Shown one piece after another: positions 1-15,700 of a stretch of 64,000 bases of DNA. A program made the position numbers and the translations under genes. Source of the DNA: Trochalopteron elliotii (Eukaryota; Chordata; Aves; Passeriformes; Leiothrichidae); NCBI GenBank assembly GCA_024734555.1, contig JANPWX010000028.1, positions 4,187,752-4,251,751 of the forward strand, given 5' to 3'. Numbering within the stretch: position 1 is the stretch's first letter; each line of letters opens with the position of its first letter. The notes beneath the pieces are model-generated. The model had not been told where the DNA came from. It searched no databases and was given only the letters and a program-made list of their open reading frames with translations.

Positions 1-581
1 TCCATTTACGTGCTTGCATGGCTAATTCCTTTTTATTACTTATTGGGAACGCTGTGTTAGCTGTGGGCTGTTTTTTCAGCTGCTGGTGTGAGGAAGTTGT
101 GCAGACCACCTGGACTACCCTGCAGGGGTTCTTCCTTTCCTTCCAGCAGTGACTATGTTATAACTAACGCAGCATGACATTGCTGGATGTGCCTTCTTTT
201 TCTCCTAGAACCATGGAGTATCTTTCTTAGTGTGTCAGCTTTTTATTCATTGTGGCATGTTTTTTGATGATATTCATCCAATAAGGAAAATTTTAGCAGC
301 CTTGCTCTTTTCAAGTATTAATATCTGACAGCCCAAAACCAAAGCTGAGCATGGTAAAACAGTAATGTTAGCTGATGGTTCTTCAGTGAAACACTGGTGT
401 TGAAGGTGGAATAAGAATTATGAGGGAACTTGTTTGGTCTTGAGTGTGTTAAGGTGAGCCAACTCTTCATGCAGTTGTAAGAATTCCTGAGGAAAAAGAA
501 ATATAAGCAACTGCATGAAGTGGTTTTTTTCTCTTCTGATAAGATAAATGAATATCTTTTTAATTTGCTTCCCTCTTGCAG
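1..581 (+). other. COL12A1: Intron upstream of the first exon in the window
   Basis: No coding exon is seen here. The stretch ends with a pyrimidine-rich acceptor (CCCTCTTGCAG) directly before base 582. The preceding exon, probably the end of the third VWA domain, is outside the window. Confidence 0.7.
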
Positions 582-721
582 GTGATTTGCCACCTCCTTC
601 AAATTTAGTTATTTCAGAAGTGACACCTCGTTCTTTCAGACTGAGATGGACCCCACCTCCTGAGAGTGTTGATAGATACAGGGTTGAATATTATCCTACC
701 TCTGGAGGTAGCCCTAAACAG
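582..721 (+). CDS. COL12A1: COL12A1 exon: first FN3 in window, N-terminal half
   Basis: 140 nt, enters in phase 1 and leaves in phase 0. It encodes the A-C strands of an FN3 domain: D-L-P-P-P-S-N-L start, core Trp in F-R-L-R-W, then Y-R-V-E-Y-Y. By the known order this is probably the ninth FN3 of the full protein, the first after the third VWA. Confidence 0.93.
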
Positions 722-3700
722 GTTAGTAGTGTATGTTCATCTTTGACATTTTCCAGTATAACCCTGGATTTCCACATCATGGTAATGTTATTCTGAATTG
801 GTGCTGAGTAAGATATAACAGTAACTTAAAAGTGCTTCTAAGGTCGAGAATATCATGCTTTGGTAAATGATACACAAAATTACAAAAAAATAGAAGCATT
901 TATATTACTTTGCTTGCTTTAATGTCATGAATCCAGAAGTAAAATTTATTTCTTATAAAGAGTTGTCTTCTATTTCTAGTAACTCCTTTATTTTCATATT
1001 CCACTGTAATATATTAGTTGAAATATGTCTGTACCAGAAATTTTCTGACCATACTCATAGGTATGGTCAGACAGGGGTACTCAGGCTCCCTGTCCTTTTA
1101 ATGCATTTTCTTGTTTGTAGAAAACAAGACAGTGGAGGATACAGGTTGTAAGAAGTGCTTAGATTAATGCTATATGACTCCAAACTGTTTATTGCACAGG
1201 ATCAAACTTGTGGTTATTACTTTTCTACACAGAGAGCCAGTGGCTGGCAACTCTTGGTTCTGGGAAATCTGAATTGCTCATTACTCTCTTTAACCAAATG
1301 GAATAGTATTTAGGAAAATGAAGTGTTTAGGAGAATGTAGTTAGGTGCCTCTCCTACCTAGACCTGAACTTCCCATCTCTGATTGTGGATTTTAAATCTT
1401 AACTCATATTTGGCTCATGGAGAGTTCTAGATTAGGCCTTTGATTAAAGTTTGAGCTATTGCTCCAGCGCACACTGATTTTACAGTTTGACTACTTCCTG
1501 GCATTTCTGTTCTGCAAGGTGTTGCTAATGTCTTGTGCCGTAACCATTTAGATCATCCCGGATTTTGAAATTTTTCCCAAAGTGGCCCTTTTTCCCCTGG
1601 TCCTTTCTTTATGTTCTTTAGTGATATAGAAGTGTAAACCATGTGTGAAATCAGAATGCACTCTAAGTGGTGCTAAGCAGATCCAGCACAATTTGAAACA
1701 ACTGCCTGTCTGAGATTTCCCTGCAGCTTGCTTTGCAAAAATAATGCTACATTGTCAGACAAAATGCATAAAAATTCAGACCAGACTTATCTCCTTGTCA
1801 TTGATTTCTGCAGTTTCACAAGGAATGATTTCTTTTCTTAGAGATAAGATTACAAACATATTTGTCTTACAGTGATTAACATTGCTTCTCTTGCAGTTTT
1901 ACGTAAGTAGGATGGAAAGAACAACAGTTCTGAAAGACCTGCAACCTGAAACAGAGTATGTGGTTAATGTGTTTTCTGTGGTAGAAGACGAAAGCAGTGA
2001 ACCTCTGATCGGCAGGGAAACAACTTGTAAGTTAGAAATGGGTCTTGAATAACATGTTAACCGCCAGTTTGGCACCTGGGGAGCTGTCCAGTAGAACTTT
2101 TAGCATGATGGATTTTCTTCTTAGCAGAAGTAAAATATTTAATTTGAATTACCAATCTGTATTGTGTTACTCTGGTTGTTCAGATCTTGTTGTCTAGAAG
2201 AGTTCAGCAAAGCAAAACTGCAATGTGGTACAAAATATTTGTTCCAACTTCTTTCTAGGCTCATAAAGCATGGCTGTACAAAACTAGGACAATATACATG
2301 AATTACAAGACAGAGTTTATAAATTCCTGAAATCTGATCACAAATAAATGTGTACTCCTTCATTTTTATGCTAAGTAATTAATTCCTGCTACCACAGTAC
2401 AGAATTATTTCTAATTAGCAAAAGCTAATTCAACACATTTATGCCACTTCTATGGGTTATAACTCAGCTATGTTTCTCCTATGAGCCGTCTACGTGATTG
2501 ATTTCAGGTATATTTGTGCTGTATGCAACATAGGGTGATTCTTCTGCCTCTTTAATAATATTGAATATTTGTTGCTCATTTCACTTCTTTACTTTGTATT
2601 ATGCTTGTCAAAAATCCTTGAAATGTGTGTATACTTTTTTTGAAGTCTGTGTTACTTTTTGATATAGTTTCATGGAAACTTTTTATTTATTTAATAATTT
2701 GAGAAATATAGAAAACAAAAAGAAAATCCTCTTTGTACAGATTCCAAGCCAGTCATGTTTTTTCATATTAGAATTTTCAAATGAGTTATTATTGCTTTTA
2801 ACAAGATTAAAATGCTCCAGTGCAGACTTGTAAGAGTTTTAGCTGTGTGCGTAGAAAATCTGTGGCCACATTTAAAATGGTATGACCATTACCTCATTTT
2901 TAAACTAAGAATTTAAATACCTCTGTTTGCAGATCACTTCTCTATTACCCACAACATACCCTAATACCCATGTGGAATATTCTCAGTGGTATGACCTGTC
3001 ATATAAAATACTAAGAAGCTGAAAGAAATAAATTAATACATATTTTTTATTTGACAGTGCCAATCTCTTCAGTTAGAAACTTGAATGTTTATGACATTGG
3101 ATCAACTTACATGCGAGTGAGATGGGAACCTCTCAATGGAGCTACTGGTTATTTGTTAACATATGAACCTGTGAATGCTACAGTCCCAACCCCAGAGAAA
3201 GAGGTAAGAGAATTTGTCTTTGCTACCTGTACTCTACCAAAAATAAATTAAGAAAAACTGTTAAACTATCATAGTAGCCAAAAGACTGGCATGTACTTCT
3301 TGAAGTGCAGTGAACTTACTGGGATATTATATACAATGACATCAGTCAGGAAGCTGTAAATATACTGTGAATCTCACAAACAAAATTCCCTTGAAGTTAA
3401 ATCACTGCTTGCTTTTCTGCCATGGCTTTCTTCTGTTTTTAAACATGGTGTGTTATTTTTCATGTGCAGATGCGCGTGGGACCCTCAGTGAATGAGGTGC
3501 AGCTGGTAGATCTCATCCCCAACACCGAGTACACTTTAACAGCTTACGTACTGTTTGGTGATATGAAGAGCGACCCACTCACCACACAGGAAGTGACGTG
3601 TATGGACATCTTCATTTTTGCTTTGTTATTGCTTCAGCAACACTTAATTTTATATTATATTTCATGCAACAGTTTTTATATCACCTGTTTCATTTAAAAG

Positions 3701-6700
3701 ACCACCTTAACCATGTTTTATGCATTTTCTAACACATGCATTTTCCAAAGACCTCAAAGGCAATTTCAATGAGAAGGGTCCAGCTGCTAAAAGGGGAGCA
3801 ATGTAATTTTTAACTTGAATAGTGAAGGAAATCTTGAGATCACAGTGTTTTTAAAAGATTTCAATTTTGTGTGTATTGATTTAGAAACCTTGTTCCCAAA
3901 TTCAGACATCCTCTTAAGCATAGAAATTACTAAAGAAACATGTTATATCAAGTAAAAAGTAGATCTAAAAACGGCTTCCTTTTTATACCTTTCCTAAACA
4001 TTTCCTATTGGCAGAGGCATGCTTCTGGTCTAGATGCATGCAGCATGGCTACTTTCATGCCCTTTAAAATTTTTTAAAGCATTAACCATAGATGAAACAT
4101 GGCTATTGTCACCAAAAATTATGGTCTTAATCCCTGATACTTCTGGAAGTATTGTACTCATAAGTTATAAAGATGAAACTACCATAGTTTATAGTTATTT
4201 TGCTCATTGCTGGGAAAATAAGCTTCTGAACTCTCTCATCTAATGCCCAGGACAATGCATTTGTCAGAAAGTGATTGCTTCCATTCACTGAAAAGACTTT
4301 CACTAAAAGACATGAAGAGAATTCACTTCCATCTGTGAGAGACCTATACCTCTGCTGGGAATAGCATTCAGTTACTATTATTATTATTTTTGCAGTACCC
4401 TTGCCTGGACCCAGAGGTGTAAAAATTCAGGATGTTACTCACAGCACCATGAATGTGGTTTGGGATCCTGCCCCAGGAAAAGTTCGAAAATACATCCTAA
4501 GATACAAAATAGCTGATGATGCTGATGTAAAGGAGGTAAAATTTTTAAAGTACTAGGAAACATTTATTTTGAGAAACTAGATTACTAAAATAATAGTAAA
4601 GGTAGTATTATAACCCACCAGTGAGAGTAAAGAACATCAGTTCATAGTGATGGCAGTCAGGAGAGAGTATTCATTTCTTGGAAATTGAATGAATCCAATA
4701 TAGATTTTTTGGGTACTCCCTTCTTCCTCCTCCTCTAGAGAGGAAAAATCCTTAAACTGACTGGAGAATTTTCATATGTTTTGGTAAATACCATTTCAAT
4801 GCTCTGCTTAAATATCATACTGCCAAGGTCTAAGAACAACTTACAATTAAGAGGATGGGATAGCATAATAAAGGTATGCTAGCCCCTTTGCCTAGTGATA
4901 GAACATGTGTCAGCATTGTTAGAGATGTCTTTTAGTTATGTACAACCTTTCCTTAATTGTGCTTCTAAGCATAAACCAGCTCTTGGAGAATTAAATTTGT
5001 GTTTTAAAGGAACTAGAATTTTCCAAAGGTTCAGCCTGCATCCTTGCTTCCAAAGGAATAAAGCAGTGAATGATCCACAAGTACTATGTGTATCTGTTAT
5101 AATATGTTTTGCAAAGGAATTAGTAGAGAGCACTCAATATTCAGGTGTAAATCTAAGGGCAAATGGCAAAATTTAGCACAGAATACTTCTTTGTTTTTCA
5201 GTGCAGGAATTGCTGCCATTAGAACAAATGCAGAGTAAGATATAGGGCAATTTACAATCCTTTAAGTCACTGTTTTTATTCTTAGGTGGAACTTGACAGA
5301 CTCAAAACTAGCATTACTCTCTCTGACCTTTCCTCTAAAACACTGTACAATGTAAAAGTTGTTGCTGTATATGATGAAGGGGAATCCATACCAACAAATG
5401 CAGAAGCTGTCACTCGTAAGTTTTCCTAATAATCATTCTTGTGGTTGTTTTTGCCTTATGTTTGATTTAAGTGGTGTGTGTTGCAATATATTATTGAGTT
5501 TAGGTGGAGCTCTAATTTAATCTGAGAAATACTTCATTTGCACTTGTAGCATTATTTGCAATGTAATAAACCACAGGAATCTTAGATGAGTTGTGTCTTA
5601 CTGCAGTGAATACTGACATTGCAGTCTGCAGAGGTGAAGAGCCAGAGAAGCAAAACTATTTCTATTTAAAGACCAAAGGAGAAGTGAAGGTGTAGCATTG
5701 GTAAGAAAATATGAGGACAGAGGAAAGATTTAGCAAGTCTACGCAGGAATCTAGGCAAGTGAGTAAGAAGCTAGGCCATAACTAGAGGATTAGAGAGACA
5801 CCATCCTGCCCCTGATCCAAGAGAGTTTTTGCATCATGGAATGCTAAAGCAGCATTTACTTTTAGAGAATAATAAAGGCAGCATTTGGATGACCTCAACA
5901 AATAGAGGCAAGGAAATGGAGCTGCACAAGCTCTAAGAGCTGATCTCCATACAGGAGATGCGACAGATGGAAAGGAGAAAGCAGCTATCAAGGAAGTTCT
6001 CATCCTGATCAAGGCTTAGGATTTAAGAATATAGTTAACCAGAAAAGCTACAATATAAAAGAGTAATTTTACCTTTTCATTGCCCCTCCATCTGGTGTGA
6101 AGGAGAAGAAAAACCCCTTGCTGTTGGGCTTCTCTTTGCTCTGTAACAGTGGTTTTGTGTGAATATGTGTGTAAGGAAAGAAGAGGAAAGGACTGCCAAA
6201 GAAATTATTTCTGGTTTAATTCCCTGATTCTACCTATTTACATATTTATTCCCAGTGACTATAATATTTTCCCTCCTTAACCTACAGTTAACCTCTGTGA
6301 ATTCTTTCTAAATAAGTGGTGACTTATTTGGCTTATATAAAGAATTTCAAGATTTGCAAGAAACTCATGCAGGAACTTGACCTACGTCTCTGGGAGTTCA
6401 TATTCACTGCATATAACTCCAAAATGTAACAGCCAGGGCTTCAGTTGTTTTGAGTAGGCATGTAAGTTGTGACCTCTGCTGAGGTCTGTTTTATCACATG
6501 ATGACCTAATGATGTGACCTTATGAAGGGTGATTTGGTTAGTGTAAGTGGACTGGGTTATACTTGATTGTAGTCATTAGAAGCATGGAAACTGAGAGATA
6601 AATCTTCTACATAATCTTCTAAATTATTTGTCTGAGTAATTCCTTTGTTTAACTGTATTTATTTTGTAGTTATATTTTGTGGAATATCTTTCCTTTTCTC

Positions 6701-9700
6701 ATAATAGAGCCTGTGCCAGCACCAGTCAATCTCAGAATCACAGATATAACCACAAACAGTTTCAGAGGTACCTGGGATCATGGAGCTTCAGATGTGTCTC
6801 TATATAGAATAACATGGGGGGTCTATGGAAGAGCAGAAAAACAGGAGGTAAGAATAGACAGCACCTTATGCCTTTGAGGGCAGTCTCTCAGAGGGTGTAT
6901 TTTTAAACTCAGAAATGTAATTGATGAATGGCCTATAGCTCGGAAATTCAGTGAGAAGGTGTAGGACACATACTTACAGGCATGTTCAGTGATGTTACTG
7001 AGTAAAAAGTTACTCAGTTGTATCCCATTATCTGTTTGCCTGTTTCATTTGTATGTTTTGGTTTTGTTTATTTATCTTTTCCTTTTTTTTCTTAATTTCT
7101 TCACAAGACTATCTTAAATGGGGATGAGAATAGTTTGGTCTTTGACAATTTGAATCCAGATACATTATATGATGTCTCAGTTACTGCCATCTATCCTGAT
7201 GAATCAGAAAGTGATGAGCTCATTGGCAGTGAACGAACATGTAAGTAAATAAAGTGATTCTGCATGTTGTTATTCGTAGTTATTGAAACAGAAGGCATAC
7301 ACATACAAGAATTCTGAAAATTCTTTCTACTTTTTTCCTAGTACCCTTGGTACCTATCACTACACAAGGTAAGAATCTGAATTTCCAGGTACCATTTTAT
7401 TGAGAAAATAAAATAACTCTCTTTTTCTAAATTGTGATGAATGTTGACATTAAAAAGCTGAGATCATTTAATAAATATTATTGTGTATTTGGAAGAATAG
7501 TAAACACTAGATTACCACATGTTTATTATTTTACAAACATTACAGTTTATGTTCCCATGTATTTAATACATTCTGCTCTTGATCAGGCATTCACGCAGCC
7601 CTAAAAGTAAGAATGAAGTGTTTGTCTCTCCTCTTTGGTGAACTACGTATTTATTGATTTCTTTATTATCCTTCTCAGCCCCAAAGAGTGGTCCACGAAA
7701 CCTCCAGGTGTACAATGCAACTTCACACAGTTTGACTGTCAAATGGGATCCTGCCAGTGGTCGAGTGCAGAGATACAGGATCATTTACCAGCCCATCAGT
7801 GGGGATGGCCCTGAACAGTCAGTAAGTAATTTTGAAGTTATTCAAACTTTAATGCAACGTTCTGCAAAGTAATGCAATAGAATAATTTCTTTTCAAAGCA
7901 CAACACTGTATTAATCACCTTTTATGTGAAGATTTATATTTGTAATGAATAAGTATATACTCTCACCTCTTTATTCTCCCCTTTCAAATCAAAGTTAGAA
8001 TACTCTTAATTGAGCAGCAATAACTTTGGATGCATCCTGTTTTCTCAAAAATCACATAATCAGAGACTCATTTAGGTTGGAAAAGACCTTTGAGTTCATA
8101 AACTCCAATTGTTTATTCATGGATGAAACTAAAATAAAGTGTGTTGAGGAATAAGTCATCAGCATCTAAGGCTGCGAGTCACAGATACCAGTCACAACAA
8201 TCAATAATATGAACTACCATGACTACTTTCACACTCCAGAATTTTCCTTCATTTTCGTAGTGTGGTTCCCATGCTATCAGAAGACTTTGCCATGGAACAT
8301 GCTATGAACAGTTGAGACTGTCTCTCACCACTCTAGGGTCAGAATAACCACACAGAAATAGCAGTTGCAGTGAGAAATCCATACAAAACATATGCTAATG
8401 AAGTATTTAAAGTATTTTAGACTCTTTTATCATGATAAGAAGCTGTAATGCTATGGAGAGACAGTACTTTATGATCAGCCAGCTTTCCCTGTGTTGTCGA
8501 CACAGCCTGGGAAAGGTAACTCAGTCAGACTGTTTATTAGATGTGTGGGCTACTTAAAAATGCCCCAGTCTGTAGTGGGAGGCTGTTGTGGTTACTGTCA
8601 CATGAGTCAGAGGAACAATCTCAGATGAGAACCACATTCACTTAGCTTGCTCCTGTAATTGGAGATGACACATGTTCAGAAGTATATCTAGAAATATTTA
8701 GTTTAGAATCAGTTGGATATGTACACACCCATTTTAAACTCTCTTTTGAACAATGTACATTTGGGTTGAGGTTATTGAAATGTATATTGAGCAGTTGAAC
8801 ACAATTTTAGTGAGAAATCACTAGAGGAATAAGGAACAACAATAAGTGTAGTTAATATCTGTAATTAATTGCTGGCAGTGGAGTAAAAAAGGGAATTACA
8901 ATCATTCTCTTGAAATCTGTGCAAAGAATATGCTTAATAGACTTAATTGCTTACCGCTGGGTAGAGTCAAGCAGTGACAGTTGGGGAAAACACCTACATT
9001 TAAGGAGAGCACACAGAACTCTCATACTCTGTTCATGACATTTAATGTCTGTTTGCAAATAACTTGCAGTCATATGATCATAATTTCTTGTCTTCTTTTA
9101 TTACTCTAATATTTTATTAAACTGTAAGGGCTGGGTAGGCAGTAGAACAGTCCCCACCAAAGTATTTAAAATATAATATCTGGAGGGTTTTTATTGCCCT
9201 GTCTGACTTTTAATGACTGCAGCACCAAGAGGAATCACAGGTGATTTGAAGGAAGAAAAAAAGGTCTGCAAAAACTGCACACAGAACTACAGAGACTGGA
9301 TCATGTTTGTTTAGGGTCAGGATTTGAAAGGCAATCAGATACTAAAATGTAGAGGCAGCCATGATGGGATGATAAAAGCATCGTGCTTTGAAAGGAGCTT
9401 TGTACACTTGAGTACAAAAAACCCCTTTGATTGTAAGTTAAAATAGTCTGCTTGTAAATTAAAATGGTCTACTGCTATGAAATGTGAAGATGTGTAAGTG
9501 CTTGCTCATTGTCAGTTCTTCATCAGCAGATGATTTGAAGTGTTATGCTGAACACATTAGCTGAATAGGCTTTGAAAGCCTGCAGATAGTCTTAAAAGTA
9601 CAAAGAATGATGGGAGTCACAATATAATTTGTGCTGGTAGAGAACTGGGAGTTTCTATATAATTGTGGTTGTATGCAAGTTTGGAGATTTTAAGGAATAG

Positions 9701-12700
9701 TGACTTTGTGTCTAAACTTGCTAAAACCAATATGTACTAAATATTACTACTGTTCAATGTCTGCTGTCAGAGAGAAGTCACAAGAAGAAAGCAGCATTTG
9801 ATATGTCAGAGTGTTTTCCACTCTGCATCAAATGCTTGCATTCTTTACTGTAGCAAAGCACAAAAGTGACCATATAAAAGGGATTTTAATATTTTCCTTT
9901 TGTTTTGCTGCAGACTACTGTTGGAGGACGACAGAACAGTGTGGTGATACAGAAGCTGCAGCCTGACACACCATATGCTATTACTGTGTCATCAATGTAC
10001 GCAGACGGTGAGGGGGGACGAATGACAGGACGAGGCAGAACCAGTAAGTAACTTCTTCAGGTCTTTTTGTTAGGTACAAAGCAATATCAGTGTATTGCTT
10101 TTCAGAAGAGCTGAGAAAACTTTCTTGTGGTGAAATTCATCCCATCTGTATTTGTCATTTGTCCTTTGGTGGCTTTCAAGTTTCCGAAGTAAGAGCACCA
10201 TCAGCCTACTGGCTGCAGAGAAACCCTGGACCACTGCCTTTGGCTGGATGCCCAGTATTTGCAGCTGAGAGAAACCCTAATCTTACTGTGGAACTTCTTC
10301 CTAATTTTAATTTGTTTAATTGTTTTATGCCATAATGTAGTAAACACCTTAAAGCATCTGAAGGCATGTTACTCTCATATGTCTGTGCTTTTAAGCACCT
10401 TCAGTTGAGAGGTCGACCTTCATAGTGTGCACTTTAGGACTCCACCATTTTATATTGATGCATTCTCTTGATCCTGCTGTAGAAATCACTGAGTGATTTG
10501 CTATCAGAGACACTCCAGGTAAAAAACCCATTTCAATATATTTACTTAATTAATTATATAACTACAAAATTATTAATTCAATTGCATTTCCTTTTATTAT
10601 GAGCTTGCAATGGAAAAGTCAGACACAGCAATGTGTTTGGTGAGGAATGAAGAAAAAAATCCTAATAAACTCATTGCATAATTCAAAAATAGTGTCCATA
10701 AATAAATTTTTCTAACTAGCATTGTTTGTGGTGCTGGATAGGGTTGCTGTGTTCTGATTGATGAAGATAAATAAGATTTAACATGAGCTACTAAACCTAT
10801 TTTTAAAATTTTTAAGGATACATAACAGAGGTGTGATCTGACAGCAAAAAGGAGAGAATAGGGTTCCACATTTCTGACATCTTATTGATCTGTTTCAGAA
10901 CCTCTCACCACTGTGAAGAACTTGCTAGTTTATGACCCAACCACCAGTACTCTGAATGTTCGATGGGATCATGCAGAAGGAAGTCCTCGCCAGTACAAAG
11001 TGTTTTATGGACCTACAGCTGGAGGTGCAGAAGAAATGGTAAATTCTTCACGTTGATCTCACTAACCATCTCAGATAAATTACAGCTCATGATGATGCTG
11101 AGAGAAATGCTGCTGAGTGGAGTAGATCTTTTTTGCCTATGCACGGGCTTTTTTTTTCTGTTCACAGCCACCCTGGAGAAAATGCACACCACCTTCCATG
11201 AATGTTCCTCCCATATGTATTACAGAGGTTTTTGTTTCATATAGTAGACCATTAGTGATTAGTTCTTAGCATGGGATTTAATACCACACGCAATTTTTTG
11301 ATTCTTTATTCCTAGGGCACTGTGTGTGAATGTAAAGCTGACTTCAGGGTATACAAAAGGTTATAAAGTTAGCAGACTTCATTTCTACCTATTTTTACTG
11401 CTAAGAATTCACGTGACTGTAGCCTTCAATGGCATTTGTGAAAGCTGAAAAATCCACATTTTAATCTCCTGAAATTACTTAATTACTAAAGAGCTAAAAG
11501 AATCCTGAAAATAAGAAACTCTTGCTGTAGACTGGGAAATATTATTTCCCAGTTGTGTTTCTTTTCTCCACATCAGTGCAATTTAATGTGCAAATGAAAT
11601 GAGTCATACATGAATGCCATCGTTTCAATAGCAGCTAAGGTGCTACTCATGACAAATGTTCTTAAATGCTGTGGAGTTTTATTTCCTAACATGAGCTTCT
11701 CATTAGTTCTTGTTATTAGCATGTTGAAGTGTTGTGTAAATTTTTTTTCCTTGACTTAGAAAGTGATATTTTAATGCCTCTGAGCTGCTAAATAGTAGTC
11801 ATTAAAGGGATCACTGCAGATTCTGTTACTTTCATTACACTTTCTTACACTACAGCAGGATCTGGACCCAAAAGTGGAGAGAGCTATAAGAGATTATATA
11901 GGATAACATACAACTCATTTGTATTAAGTCTGAGACATAATCTTCTTGAAAGACAGTTCCAGAAGATACCACAATCCATGTTTTTATAAGCTTCACCATT
12001 TGTGAAGTTTTTATCACATCCAGTCTGGAAATGAGAGATGGTAGAGGAGTCAGTGTAGGAAATAAAATAGCTTGAACTTTTTGTTTGTTTGTTTTCGATT
12101 TTATTTTCATGTTTTTGTAAGTTTCTTGACCCTTCCTTTCTTTCTAAATTTGCAGACCACAGTACCAGGAAATACAAACTATGTCATCCTGAGGACTCTT
12201 GAACCCAACACACCTTACACAGTAACTGTGGTTCCAGTTTTCCCAGAGGGGGATGGTGGACGTACCTCTGACACTGGACGTACTTGTAAGGAAAATAGTT
12301 CTTTTCAGGAAAATGTTAGGATTTTTTTATCAATGGCCTCAGATCATTAGAAATTGAATTTACATTAGAAGTTTATCTGTTTAGTTATTTTTGCAGCTTT
12401 GTAACTTATTCTGTTTCCTTTGTTTATTTGTGTGGAGGCTTTCAGTCCATTTAACTTGGGCAAGCTCAGCTCCAAAGTTGTGCAGCACACTCAGTGTTTA
12501 CTTCACAGAATAGTCAAATTTTAATAGTAGTGCTAGTAAAAATACTCATGAACAGTGAATATGGGTGTTAATCCGTGCTAATGTCCATACGTTGTACTTA
12601 AAATTTTCCAGGAAGTTTGAGCTACGAATGTCAACTCGAGGTAAAATGTGTAGTCTCTGGTTATTTTTCATACATACCTGATCAACAATAGGATAACAAA

Positions 12701-15700
12701 GTGTTATGATCATACTTTCAATGCTGCCTGGTATGGAAGTTTGGAAAGACTAAACATGGAGATTCTTAGCTTTGTAAATTTTGGGCTAACAAAAGTAGTG
12801 TGTTTATCTTGGGCTGAGGTGCTTTTCAGCTGCTTTTGAACACTGTTGTAAATTCATGTAGAAATAGAACTTACACAAGCAACTTTGTAAAACTTGATTT
12901 AAATTATCCTTGATCTAGTGGAGAGAGGAACACCAAGAAACATTCACGTTTACAATCCCACACCAAACAGCATGAATGTCCGTTGGGAGCCTGCTCCAGG
13001 TCCAGTACAGCAATACAGAATTAATTATGCTCCACTGTCTGGCCCAAGGCCATCAGAATCTGTAAGTAATTTAGCTTTTATACTATTAGTCAAATGTGTG
13101 TTGAGAATATTGCTTCCTTCAAAGAGTGTAAAAATAATAGTAAACTTAGGCCAACTGTATGCCCAGGAGAGTCTCTGCTGAAAGCACAGTGTTTATAGGA
13201 GTCTAGTCCACTAATAAAGGCTTAATTTGGTAAAATGAAAGAATAAGAAATAAGACTCTCCCATTTAAAACTCTGTATTGAGGATTGAGTATCCTTTATC
13301 ATATTGCATGTAAACTTCAGTTAAATTAAATTTTTTTAAGAGAGTTGGAGACAACAAATATTTATTAGGAATTGTGTAATTATGAAACTAGATGCCAGGT
13401 TTATGTGATTTTACCACCAAACCATCTGCCTACCCCACTTCATTAGTGTTTAGTGTGAGTTGGTGAGCAATGAAGTCTGGATATGGGTAAAAAAGTGCCC
13501 TCCAGGTATGAAGTAAGAATTCTTGGATTTCCATAGAAATTAGTGCAGTTTTAAAGCTTTGACCATGAATGTACTCATGCAAAATGTATGCCCATATTGT
13601 ACATGTACATGTACATGTTTTTATATAAGAAATTGTAAGGACTTTTATGTCCTTTATACATAGTAAACTGTGACAGAATTTACTTTTTTAGTTTCTGTTT
13701 ATGAATGTTTCTCCTATTTTTTCTGAACAATTTCAATGCAAAATGTAAAAAATAACAGTTGTAATCAAAGAACGAGAGCTCCTTACCCTGTTTGTTCTTT
13801 TTTTCACCCACTATTGAATTCTTATCAATACCGCATGTTTATTTTAAACTTGTGTTATTTTTCTTGGACAGTGTGCAGCATGGTCATGTTTCCATTTTTT
13901 TCTATATTTCATTCAAATTGTTTTCTAAAAAGAGATGGTATAAGCTGAAACTCAATTTTTATAGGTGCTTTTTGTTTCTGTTTTAGATTGTGGTGCCGGG
14001 CAACACTCGTGATGTGATTCTGGAGCGCTTAACTCCTGACACTGCTTACTCAATAAATGTTATAGCTCTGTATGCAGATGGAGAGGGAAATCCAAGCCAA
14101 GCACAGGGAAGAACATGTAAGAGACAGTCAATACTTGTGTTGTGAAGTATATGTCAAAAATGGTGTGTGAAGAACTTAGAAAATTGGTTACAATTACAAA
14201 TAATGTGATATTTAGGGCAACTCTAAATTAATGCATCTGAGTTATGCCTGCAACAATTATAGGCCTCTGTTGCAGAAAACCTTTGCTATGCTGTCAGTTG
14301 TGGTACTTGAATAATTAGCAATGTATTTTTCAATTGGGAAATAAGATTAATTTGAATGTGTAAGAGTTTAAAAGCTGTTCTCAAAATCAAATTACAGGTG
14401 AATAACAATTTATCTTTTGTTAAAAAAAAATAACCTATTGAGATGGGTAGAATTAGTTGTCAACAGAAAAAAAGGGCTTCATGTTTGGTGTCTGACATGG
14501 TAATTGTATGTGTTGACCTCCCCAGCTGTTTGCTTTTTGCTGCAGACACTTAAACACCAAAATCTTGTTACAACTTACCTCGTAGGATCTTGGTTGTCTT
14601 ATGTTTAGAGTCTTTAAAATTCATACTAAAAATAATATGTACAGAACCTGTCAACAACAATAATTTTGCTTCTTCTATGCTTTCCCATAGAAGAATAAAT
14701 CCCCATAGTAATCTAAAACTTGAAGATGTGACAGGCTATAGTTATATTTGTCTGCAGGAGTTTGAGAAGCAGAATGTATGTAGGTGCTCACTTTGCACAT
14801 CTGGATATTCTCTCCCTTCCATACTGCTCCAGTTCCTCCTGATGGGCCCTCTTTCTATTTAAGACCTTCAGGCACTGCTGCATGATCTTTGACTTAATCT
14901 CCCCATGTATATTTATTTATTCAGGGTTTCAGGAAGGGCCCTTGGCTTCAGGGCAACATTTGAATTGATGAGGGTGACACTGATCTAGAGGTATCATGCC
15001 CCATACAACACTCTGTATTTTCTTTCTTCAGTGCCTCGCAGTGGTCCAAGGAATGTGAGGGTATTTGATGAGACTACAAACAGCCTTTCTGTACAATGGG
15101 ACCATGCTGATGGGCCAGTCCAGCAGTACAGAATCATTTATTCACCCACAGTGGGAGACCCTATCGATGAATATGTAAGTTCTGTAATTCCTTACTAAGC
15201 ACTGAGGTGTTCTCAGTCAATTCTTTAGGCTACAGAAAAAACAAGACACATGTTCTACATGTAGTACACTCTGCAGGCTTTGTGGGTTTTCTGGTCATTG
15301 TTGTCAATGTTAGGAAGCCATGGTTTGTATAAAACAGTTTTTTTCCATGAAGCTACAGAAAATATATGGTTTCGTGAACAAATATGTGTGTGAAATAATG
15401 TTAAATACGTGAGTCATACATTAATCAGAAGATTCTGAACAGAATCTGCTTCCTGGCATTTCATTAAAATGTAATATATTGAATAGCCATCTATTACTTC
15501 ATACTGTATTCATTACAATGTCAGTGTGCTAGGACACAGAATAACCATGTCTACAAATTGAAGAGTTGTCAGAGTCTAATAAGACAACAATGGTAACTTT
15601 GGTTCAGCATCTAACTTGCTGTTCTAAGTTTCAGTATGAATTGTAAGTGTGTTTCATTTCCTGCACCTTAATGATAGCACGAGTTATTCTGAAGCTTATA

